A stretch of DNA of 11,758 nt, from the NCBI GenBank assembly GCA_020252385.1, contig JADCDC010000242.1, positions 1 to 11,758 of the forward strand, written 5' to 3'. This document shows positions 6,622 through 11,758 of this stretch, one piece after another. Source of the DNA: Aestuariivirga sp. GTDB lineage: Bacteria; Pseudomonadota; Alphaproteobacteria; Rhizobiales; Aestuariivirgaceae. Positions within the stretch are counted from its first letter, which is position 1, and every line of letters starts with the position of its first letter. The position numbers were made by a program, and so were the translations under genes. The notes under the pieces are model-generated. The model was not told the origin of the DNA and did no database searches. It worked only from the letters and a program-made list of their open reading frames with translations.

Positions 6622-6747
6622 TTCCCCTCCCCCTTGTGGGGAGGGGTAGGGGTGGGGGTTGGGAAGCGCCAGCAATCCTGACACAAGAACAAGCTGAACC
6701 TTCGGAGTGACCCCCACCCTTGGTCCCTCCCCACAAGGGGGAGGGAA
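6622..6747. repeat. Composite palindromic intergenic repeat, copy B (inverted relative to A)
   Basis: Same architecture as the element before aroC: arms of about 39 bp (6622-6660 and 6709-6747) around a 48-bp loop. Inner hairpins lie at 6624-6646 (9-bp stem, CTTGT loop) and 6725-6745 (8-bp stem). Compared on the reverse strand, its loop aligns with the loop of copy A: CTCCGA follows GGGGGTC in both, TTCAG-TTG occurs in the middle, and a GCCAG occurs near the other side. The two elements are therefore homologous along their whole length and lie in opposite orientations around aroC. It ends 7 bases from the tlyA stop and sits between convergent genes, so it could act as a transcript end for both. 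Confidence 0.85.
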
Positions 6748-6754
6748 ACGGTCC

Positions 6755-7486
6755 TCAGGCGGCCTTCACCGCTCCCACCAGGAACTCCCGGTTTCCATCC
6801 CCGCCCTCGACCGGCGAATCCGTGACACCCAGCACGCGCCAGCCTTGGGCTTCGAGAAATGCGACGATCTCCCCGCACACCCTCTCATGCACCGCGGGGT
6901 CACTCACCACGCCGCCCTTGCCGACCGCCTCCCGCCCGGCCTCGAACTGCGGCTTGATCAGCGCCACCAGCTCCGCCCCCTCCTCCGCGAGGTCCAGCGC
7001 CCGCGGCAGGGCCAGCTTCAGCGAGATGAAGCTCACATCACAGACGATGAGCTGAACCGGCGCCTTCAGATGTTCCGCGCCGAGATCGCGCGCGTTGAGC
7101 CCCTCGATCAGCGTGATGCGCGGGTCATCGAGCTTCATCTGCCCGTGACCCACGTCGATCGCCGTCACGTGAGATGCACCCTGCTCCAGCAGAACCTGCG
7201 TGAACCCGCCGGTGGACGCCCCGATGTCGAGGCAGGTCTTGCCCCGGGGCGAGATCCCGAAATGCGAAAGCCCGTGCTTCAGCTTCAGCGCGGCGCGCGA
7301 GACATAGTCCTTGGCCGGATCGCTGATGGTGATCGCATGGCCTGGTCCCACACCCTGCGAGGGCCTTGAGGCCACTTCGCCGTCGATCCTCACCGTGCCG
7401 CGCAGAACGGCGTCCCGCGCCCTCGCGCGCGAGGCGCAGAGCCCGCGCGCCACCAGCGCCTCGTCGAGGCGCTGCTTAAGGGACAT
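6755..7486 (-). CDS. tlyA: TlyA family rRNA (cytidine-2'-O)-methyltransferase
   Basis: A 243-residue protein with an N-terminal S4 RNA-binding domain (about 4-60) and a C-terminal FtsJ/RrmJ-like SAM methyltransferase domain. In characterised relatives it 2'-O-methylates cytidines in 16S and/or 23S rRNA; older annotation calls it hemolysin A. Seen: LDEALVARGLCASRARARD (7-25, S4 helix-turn region), LDIGASTGGFTQ (86-97, SAM-binding motif I), and a likely KDKE catalytic tetrad of K68, D150 (CDVSFIS), K178 (LIKPQFE) and E234 (NREFLV). The ATG at 7486 starts 11 bp inside the end of xseB, indicating coupled translation. No export signal is visible, so a secreted haemolysin role is unlikely. Which rRNA site(s) it modifies cannot be told from the sequence. 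In many Rhizobiales dxs precedes this gene, and here it does not. Confidence 0.93.
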   Translation of the reverse strand: MSLKQRLDEALVARGLCASRARARDAVLRGTVRIDGEVASRPSQGVGPGHAITISDPAKDYVSRAALKLKHGLSHFGISPRGKTCLDIGASTGGFTQVLLEQGASHVTAIDVGHGQMKLDDPRITLIEGLNARDLGAEHLKAPVQLIVCDVSFISLKLALPRALDLAEEGAELVALIKPQFEAGREAVGKGGVVSDPAVHERVCGEIVAFLEAQGWRVLGVTDSPVEGGDGNREFLVGAVKAA

Positions 7487-7721
7487 CCAGCGGTTCGCTG
7501 CCGGATGGCGTCCCGTCGGGCTTCAGCGTGATCTTCTCGATCCGCGCCTCGGCCTCCTTGAGGAGCCTCTCGCAATGCGTCTTCAGCGCCTCGCCCCGCT
7601 CGTAGATGGCGATCGACTGTTCGAGGTCGACCTTGCCGGATTCGAGCCGTGTCACGATCTGTTCGAGTTCGGCCAGCGCCTTCTCGAAGGGAAGGGTGGC
7701 AATGTCCGCGTGGTCCGCCAT
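7476..7721 (-). CDS. xseB: Exodeoxyribonuclease VII small subunit
   Basis: An 81-residue subunit of exonuclease VII, which degrades single-stranded DNA together with several copies per XseA large subunit. Seen: the family core LPFEKALAELEQIVTRLESGKVDLEQSI (10-37; only the pattern F-E-A-L-LE-IV-LE-G is diagnostic), a helical YERGEAL segment, and a charged coiled-coil-like second helix (LLKEAEARIEKI). The length is normal for the family. Start is ATG at 7721, sharing one base with the upstream stop (TGATG). The 3' end overlaps tlyA by 11 bp. The large subunit xseA is not in this window, which is usual. Confidence 0.94.
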   Translation of the reverse strand: MADHADIATLPFEKALAELEQIVTRLESGKVDLEQSIAIYERGEALKTHCERLLKEAEARIEKITLKPDGTPSGSEPLDVP

Positions 7722-8695
7722 CAGAGTTCGTCCTCCTCTTCATCCGTGGGCTGATCGTCGAAGTCGGCGTTGCCGCGCATCAGCGCCTGAACATGAATGC
7801 CGACGGAGGCCGAAAGTCCCTGCAGGTCGTAACCGCCCTCGAGCACCGAGACGATCCGCCCGCCGCAGTGGATCTCGGCCGCCTCCATCAGCTTGAGCGT
7901 CGCCCAGGCGAAATCCTCCTCGGTGAGCTGCAGCGAGCCCAGCGGGTCGCGGTGATGCGCGTCGAAGCCCGCCGAGATCACCACGAGATCGGGGCCGAAG
8001 GCGTCAAGTGCCGGCAGGATCACCGAGCCCATCGCCTCGCGGAACTGCTCGCCGCCGTCGCCCGCGCGCAGCGGCGCGTTGAAGATGTTGCCGGCACCCG
8101 TTTCCTGCACCGAGCCCGTACCGGGATAGAGCGGCATCTGGTGGGTCGAGCCATAGAACATCTCGGCGTCCGACCAGAAGATCTCCTGCGTGCCGTTGCC
8201 GTGGTGGACGTCGAAGTCGACGACCGCCACCCGCTCCGCACCATGCACGTGGCGGGCATAATGCGCCGCGATCGCCGCCTGGTTGAAGAAGCAGAAGCCC
8301 ATGGCGCGCCGCGTCTCGGCATGATGGCCGGGCGGCCTCAGCGCGCAGAAGGCGTTGTCGGCCTCGCCCGCGAACACCGCATCGACCGCCGCGGTGGCGG
8401 CCCCCACGGCACGCAGTGCTGCCTCGAGCGTGCCGGGCGACATCGCCGTGTCGGGGTCGAGATATTCGAAGCCCTCGGTGGGCGACATGGCGCGCACCCG
8501 TTCGAGGTGCTCATAGGCATGGGCGCGCAGGATGTCCTCGTCGCGGCCGAGCGGCGCCTCGCGCCGCACGAGATCGCGGAAATGCGCGCTGGCAAGAATC
8601 TGGTTCACGGCCCTGATGCGGTCGATGCGCTCCGGATGGCCCTCGGGCGTCACGTGGCGGAGCGAGGAGGCATGCGTGTAGAGGAAGGTCGTCAT
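7721..8695 (-). CDS. Histone deacetylase-family Zn hydrolase (acetylpolyamine amidohydrolase / AcuC-like)
   Basis: A 324-residue class II-type histone-deacetylase-superfamily hydrolase; bacterial relatives remove acetyl groups from polyamines, acetoin-pathway proteins or other small amides. Seen: GHPER (19-23), tandem catalytic His in RPPGHHAE (H124, H125), zinc ligands D162 and H164 in DFDVHHGNGT and D245 in SAGFDAHHRDP, GNIFNAPL (202-209), and transition-state Tyr Y289 in LEGGYD. All catalytic residues are present, so it should be active. The C-terminus is strongly acidic (DEEEDEL), which is unusual but may be a simple tail. I chose ATG 8695 because MTTFLYTH is the typical family start; a GTG at 8719 would add eight unlike residues. 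First gene of the xseB/tlyA cluster; the true substrate is unknown. Confidence 0.9.
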   Translation of the reverse strand: MTTFLYTHASSLRHVTPEGHPERIDRIRAVNQILASAHFRDLVRREAPLGRDEDILRAHAYEHLERVRAMSPTEGFEYLDPDTAMSPGTLEAALRAVGAATAAVDAVFAGEADNAFCALRPPGHHAETRRAMGFCFFNQAAIAAHYARHVHGAERVAVVDFDVHHGNGTQEIFWSDAEMFYGSTHQMPLYPGTGSVQETGAGNIFNAPLRAGDGGEQFREAMGSVILPALDAFGPDLVVISAGFDAHHRDPLGSLQLTEEDFAWATLKLMEAAEIHCGGRIVSVLEGGYDLQGLSASVGIHVQALMRGNADFDDQPTDEEEDEL

Positions 8696-8741
8696 GCCCG
8701 CCGTTCTAGCCGCTTCCACCGGGGACTGCTATAGAGCCCCG
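8696..8741. promoter_or_regulatory. Short divergent promoter region with a leaderless-type -10 box for sua5
   Basis: Only 46 bp separate the divergent starts. On the plus strand TATAGA (8730-8735) sits six bases before the sua5 ATG. This is where a -10 element would lie if transcription begins at the start codon itself. On the minus strand TAGAAC sits about seven bases before the deacetylase ATG. Neither gene has a clear Shine-Dalgarno, consistent with leaderless mRNAs, but the -35 boxes are weak. Confidence 0.35.
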
Positions 8742-9680
8742 ATGGCCCCCCACAGCGACATTGCCGCCGCCGCACAGGCCCTGCGCGAGGGCCGGCTCGT
8801 GGCCTTTCCCACGGAGACGGTCTATGGCCTCGGCGCCGACGCGACCGATGACGCGGCGGTGGCCCGCGTCTATGCGGCGAAGGGCAGGCCCTCCTTCAAT
8901 CCGCTGATCGCCCATGTGCCGGACCGTGAGTCCGCCTTTGCGCTCGGCCGGTTCACGCCGGAGGCGAAGGCCCTGGCGGAGGCTTTCTGGCCGGGGCCCC
9001 TGAGCCTCGTTGTGCCGCGGGCCCCCTCCTGCCCCGTGTCCCTTCTGGCGAGTGCCGGGCTCGACAGCATCGCCATCCGCGTGCCCTCCCACCCCATGGC
9101 GCTCGAACTGCTGAGCGCCGCGGGCCGCCCCATCGTGGCGCCCAGTGCCAACCCTTCAGGCAAGATCAGCCCGACGACGGCCGACCATGTGCGCCGCCAC
9201 CTGAAGGACAAGGTCGCGATCGTGCTGGACGGCGGGCGCTGCAAGGTGGGCCTCGAATCGAGCGTGGTGAGCGTCCTTGGCGATGGTCCGAAGCTGCTGC
9301 GCCAGGGCGGCGTGCCCCGTGCCGAGATCGAGCGCGTGCTGGGGCACCCGATCGCGGTCGAGTCCCATTCCGCGCGCCCCCATGCGCCGGGCCAGCTCCT
9401 CAGCCATTACGCGCCGCATGCCGAAATCCGCCTCAACGCCGATGCGCCGCGCGAAGGCGAGGCCTATCTGGGCTTCGGCCCGCTCCATGCCCATGGGGCC
9501 TGGACGCTGTCAGCGAAGGGCGATCTCGTTGAAGCCGCGGCCAATCTCTTCCGCCTGCTGCATGAGATCGACGCCACGGGCGTTGCGCGGATCGCCGTTG
9601 CCCCGGTGCCGCACCACGGGCTGGGCGAGGCGATCAACGACCGGCTGCTCCGTGCGGCCGCCCCGCGGGAGAGCGCATGA
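8742..9680 (+). CDS. tsaC: L-threonylcarbamoyladenylate synthase, full-length Sua5 type
   Basis: Makes threonylcarbamoyl-AMP from threonine, bicarbonate and ATP, the first step of t6A37 modification of ANN-decoding tRNAs. Length is 312 residues: an N-terminal YrdC catalytic domain (about 1-200) plus the Sua5 C-terminal domain. Seen: FPTETVYGLGADA (22-34), KGRPSFNPL (47-55, nucleotide/threonine site), SANPSG (135-140), LESSVV (171-176), LRQGG (186-190), and the linker APGQLLSHYAPHAEI (215-229) that in Sua5 proteins closes over the active site. It is therefore Sua5 rather than the short TsaC form. I chose ATG 8742; an earlier in-frame ATG at 8694 would add 16 residues that do not match the family and run into the divergent gene's start. 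Followed by a dehydrogenase gene with a 4-bp overlap. Confidence 0.95.
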   Translation: MAPHSDIAAAAQALREGRLVAFPTETVYGLGADATDDAAVARVYAAKGRPSFNPLIAHVPDRESAFALGRFTPEAKALAEAFWPGPLSLVVPRAPSCPVSLLASAGLDSIAIRVPSHPMALELLSAAGRPIVAPSANPSGKISPTTADHVRRHLKDKVAIVLDGGRCKVGLESSVVSVLGDGPKLLRQGGVPRAEIERVLGHPIAVESHSARPHAPGQLLSHYAPHAEIRLNADAPREGEAYLGFGPLHAHGAWTLSAKGDLVEAAANLFRLLHEIDATGVARIAVAPVPHHGLGEAINDRLLRAAAPRESA

Positions 9681-11080
9681 GCCCGTCGCCTGAGACCCTG
9701 AACCGGCTTGCCGCCGTCGTGGGCGAGAAGAACGCCATCCGCGATCCCGCCCTGATGGACGGCTACATGCGGGAGTGGCGGCAGATCTGGCACGGCCGCT
9801 CGCCCCTGGTGCTGCGCCCCGCCTCGACGGACGAGGTCTCGCGCCTCCTCGCCATCGCCAACGAGACCCGGACCGCGATCGTGCCGCAGGCGGGCAACAC
9901 CGGCCTCTGCGGCGGGCAGATCGCCACGGAGCAGGGCCACGAGGTGGTGCTCTCGCTCGACCGGATGACCCGCATCCTCGACGTCGATCCCGCCGACAAC
10001 TCGATCACGGTCGAGGCCGGCGCCATCCTCAAATCCGTGCAGGAGGCGGCGGAAGCGGTGGACAGGCTGTTCCCACTGAGCCTTGCTTCCGAGGGCTCCT
10101 GCCGGATCGGCGGCAATCTCTCGACCAATGCTGGGGGCCTCAACGTCATCGCCTATGGCAATGCGCGCGACCTCTGCCTCGGCCTCGAGGTGGTGCTGGC
10201 GGACGGGCGGATCTGGAACGGCCTGAAGCGCCTGCGGAAGGACAACACGGGCTATGACCTGCGCGACATCTTCATCGGCGCGGAGGGAACGCTCGGTATC
10301 ATCACTGGTGCTGTCCTGAAGCTTTTCCCGCGGCCCCGCTCGCTGGAGACGGGCTTCATCGCGGTGCCCTCTCCACAGGCAGCCGTCGACCTCCTGTCCC
10401 TCGCCCGGGAGATGAGCGGCAACCGCGTCATTGCCTTCGAACTCATCGCCGACATCGCCCTGCAATTCGCCATCCGCCATGCTGGGATCAGGCATCCGCT
10501 CTCGGGCGATTCGCCCTGGTATGTGCTGGCCGAATTGGCCGACCCCGTTCCCGGTGCACTTGCGGGACTGCTCGAGGCCGCGATGGAAAGGGGCCTCGTC
10601 AGCGATGCGGCGCTCGCCCAGTCGGAGGGCCAGCGCGAGGGCTTCTGGGCGGCCCGCGAGCTCATCTCCGAATCGCAGAAGCCCGAGGGCGGCTCGATCA
10701 AGCATGATGTCTCGGTGCCTGTCTCGCTGGTGCCGCGCTTCCTTGCCGAAGCCGATGCCGCCGTCACGCGCCTCTTGCCCGGCTGCCGCTTCGTCTCCTT
10801 CGGGCATCTGGGCGACGGCAACATCCACTACAACGTCTCCCAGCCGGTGGGCATGGACAAAGTCGCCTTCCTCGCCCTGTGGAACGAGATGAACGACGTC
10901 GTCTTCGATGTGGTGGGCCGCTTCGGCGGATCGATCAGCGCCGAGCACGGCATCGGGCGCCTCAAGGCGCACCGCATGCCTGAGATCAAGTCGGCCGTCG
11001 AACTCGAGATGATGCGCGGCCTCAAGAAGCTGTTCGACCCCAACAACATCCTGAGCCCCGGCCGCGTGCTGCCGGACTGA
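9677..11080 (+). CDS. FAD-linked 2-hydroxyacid dehydrogenase (D-2-hydroxyglutarate dehydrogenase-like)
   Basis: A 467-residue flavoprotein of the GlcD/D-lactate/D-2-hydroxyglutarate dehydrogenase family, oxidising a D-2-hydroxyacid to the 2-oxoacid and passing electrons to an acceptor such as ETF or the quinone pool. Seen: PCMH-type FAD domain with PQAGNTGLCGGQ (70-81), ASEGSCRIGGNLSTNAGGL (137-155), LRKDNTGYDLRDIFIGAEGT (186-205), then the cap domain with KHDVSVPVS (342-350) and the metal/substrate His motif FGHLGDGNIHYNV (H377, H384), and SAEHGIG (E423, H424). The segments RKDNTGYDL and SISAEHGIG are closest, by eye, to D-2-hydroxyglutarate dehydrogenases. D-lactate or glycolate cannot be excluded. 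No membrane segment or signal peptide is visible. The start ATG at 9677 overlaps the sua5 stop by 4 bp (ATGA). It converges on the SRAP gene with a 1-bp gap. Confidence 0.9.
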   Translation: MSPSPETLNRLAAVVGEKNAIRDPALMDGYMREWRQIWHGRSPLVLRPASTDEVSRLLAIANETRTAIVPQAGNTGLCGGQIATEQGHEVVLSLDRMTRILDVDPADNSITVEAGAILKSVQEAAEAVDRLFPLSLASEGSCRIGGNLSTNAGGLNVIAYGNARDLCLGLEVVLADGRIWNGLKRLRKDNTGYDLRDIFIGAEGTLGIITGAVLKLFPRPRSLETGFIAVPSPQAAVDLLSLAREMSGNRVIAFELIADIALQFAIRHAGIRHPLSGDSPWYVLAELADPVPGALAGLLEAAMERGLVSDAALAQSEGQREGFWAARELISESQKPEGGSIKHDVSVPVSLVPRFLAEADAAVTRLLPGCRFVSFGHLGDGNIHYNVSQPVGMDKVAFLALWNEMNDVVFDVVGRFGGSISAEHGIGRLKAHRMPEIKSAVELEMMRGLKKLFDPNNILSPGRVLPD

Positions 11081-11081
11081 G

Positions 11082-11744
11082 TCAGAAGAGATCGAGCTGC
11101 GCGGGCTTCGGCGGTTCAGGCTTCGGCGGCACGGCGCGGCCGATGACCGTGGGTGTCAGATCGAAGCTGCCATCGGGTGCCGGCCGGATCAGCGTTGCTG
11201 CCTCCTCCGGCGTGCCGGTGAGCCAGGTCTCATGGTCGCCACCTGCGATGATCACCGGCATCCGGTCATGAATGGTGGAAAGCTCGGCATTGGGCGCGAT
11301 GGTCATGAGGATCGCGGTTTCGAGTTCCGAGCCATCGGCCCCCATCCAGTGCTCCCACAGCCCCGCAAGGGCGAAGAGGCCCTTGTCCTTCCGCTCGACG
11401 AAATAGGGCGTCTTCCGGCCTTCCGGCCCCGACCATTCGTAATAGCCGTCCGCCGGAACGAGGCAACGCCGCCGCCGCATGGCGTTGCGGAAGGAGGGCT
11501 TCTCCAGCACGGTTTCGCCGCGCGCATTGATCATCGGGCGCCCCGGCTTCACCTCCTTCACCCAGGAGGGGATGAAGCCCCAGCGCACCAGCGCGAAGCG
11601 GCGCTCGCCGTTCTCGATCCTGACGATGGCGATGGGCTGGCCCGGCGCCACATGGGCACGCGGCGGAAAGTCCGGCTCGTCAGGATATTGGAACAGCGCC
11701 CGGGTTTCCGCCGGGCTCTTCCTCAGGCTATAAAGACCGCACAT
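11082..11744 (-). CDS. SRAP-domain abasic-site protein (YedK/HMCES-like) with C-terminal QLDLF
   Basis: A 220-residue SOS-response-associated peptidase family protein. Characterised members (E. coli YedK, human HMCES) form a thiazolidine crosslink between Cys2 and abasic sites in single-stranded DNA and so protect replication forks. Seen: catalytic Cys2 right after Met1 (MCGLYSL), which fixes the start; RWGFIPSW (54-61); MINARGETV (71-79, conserved in the DNA-binding cleft); active-site Glu E103 in DGYYEWSG; and active-site His H159 in STIHDRMPV. The family's conserved Asn in the RYNVAPG-type motif (Asn37 in YedK) is His31 here (PRAHVAPGQ), read from a CAT codon. After the domain comes a Pro/Lys-rich linker and the last five residues QLDLF, which fit the beta-clamp-binding consensus. 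The 5' flank (11745-11758) is too short to judge a promoter or LexA box. Confidence 0.93.
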   Translation of the reverse strand: MCGLYSLRKSPAETRALFQYPDEPDFPPRAHVAPGQPIAIVRIENGERRFALVRWGFIPSWVKEVKPGRPMINARGETVLEKPSFRNAMRRRRCLVPADGYYEWSGPEGRKTPYFVERKDKGLFALAGLWEHWMGADGSELETAILMTIAPNAELSTIHDRMPVIIAGGDHETWLTGTPEEAATLIRPAPDGSFDLTPTVIGRAVPPKPEPPKPAQLDLF

Positions 11745-11758
11745 GGGGCGGGAGATTA

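Noticed and set aside
6524..6736. Minus-strand small open frame between aroC and tlyA
   Set aside because: Most of it is a translation of repeat B, with no independent coding signal.
5294..6747. CRISPR-like array from the repeated C/G-rich units
   Set aside because: There are only four arms in inverted pairs, the spacing is irregular (one gap holds aroC), and no cas genes are present.
6755..7486. Haemolysin function for the TlyA homologue
   Set aside because: The S4 plus FtsJ-type methyltransferase domains and KDKE-type residues indicate an RNA methyltransferase; there is no export signal.
7649..8734. Long plus-strand open frame opposite the deacetylase-family gene
   Set aside because: It is antisense to a gene with all zinc and catalytic residues intact, and is Arg/His-rich without motifs.
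9464..10972. Very long minus-strand open frame (about 500 codons) opposite the FAD-linked dehydrogenase
   Set aside because: It is antisense to a gene with clear family motifs, its composition is Arg/Glu/Gly/Ala-rich, and it has no recognisable domain. Long antisense frames are expected in G+C-rich DNA.

Overview
The window is a G+C-rich, gene-dense piece of chromosome from an alphaproteobacterium, most likely of the Hyphomicrobiales (Rhizobiales). The evidence is the character of the proteins (FabI, PdxH, full-length Sua5, TlyA), the neighbour order fabI - histidine phosphatase - aroC, and a C-rich/G-rich intergenic palindrome of a type common in alphaproteobacteria. I cannot name a genus. 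Nearly all genes are core housekeeping genes. I see no integrase, transposase, CRISPR array, toxin-antitoxin pair, tRNA or rRNA.

Layout. (1) Bases 1-1118 (+) hold the 3' part of hemN (oxygen-independent coproporphyrinogen III oxidase); its 5' end lies outside the window. (2) Bases 3649 down to 1130 (-) form a three-gene, translationally coupled cluster: pdxH (makes PLP), an uncharacterised short-chain dehydrogenase, and a PLP-dependent trans-sulfuration-family enzyme. (3) A 204-bp divergent spacer precedes the plus-strand run fabI - histidine phosphatase - aroC (3854-6521). (4) Bases 8695 down to 6755 (-) hold histone-deacetylase-family hydrolase - xseB - tlyA, all overlapping. (5) A 46-bp divergent spacer precedes the plus-strand pair sua5/tsaC - FAD-linked 2-hydroxyacid dehydrogenase (8742-11080). 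(6) A minus-strand SRAP-domain (YedK/HMCES-like) gene ends the window at 11082-11744.

How the genes fit together. PdxH supplies the cofactor used by the PLP enzyme encoded two genes downstream. FabI (fatty-acid elongation) and AroC (chorismate) are essential biosynthetic enzymes. The tlyA/xseB and sua5 genes serve RNA modification, DNA repair and tRNA modification. Convergent partners are packed tightly (11 bp between hemN and the PLP-enzyme gene, 1 bp between the dehydrogenase and SRAP genes). The exception is aroC/tlyA, which are separated by 233 bp.

The most distinctive non-coding content is a pair of composite palindromic repeats (about 126 bp each, 5294-5419 and 6622-6747). They flank aroC in opposite orientations and share loop sequence as well as arms. 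The most interesting protein details are in the SRAP gene: a C-terminal QLDLF that matches the beta-clamp-binding consensus, and a His where the family has its conserved active-site Asn. I found no clear new multi-gene system. The window reads as ordinary core genome with a few unusual details.
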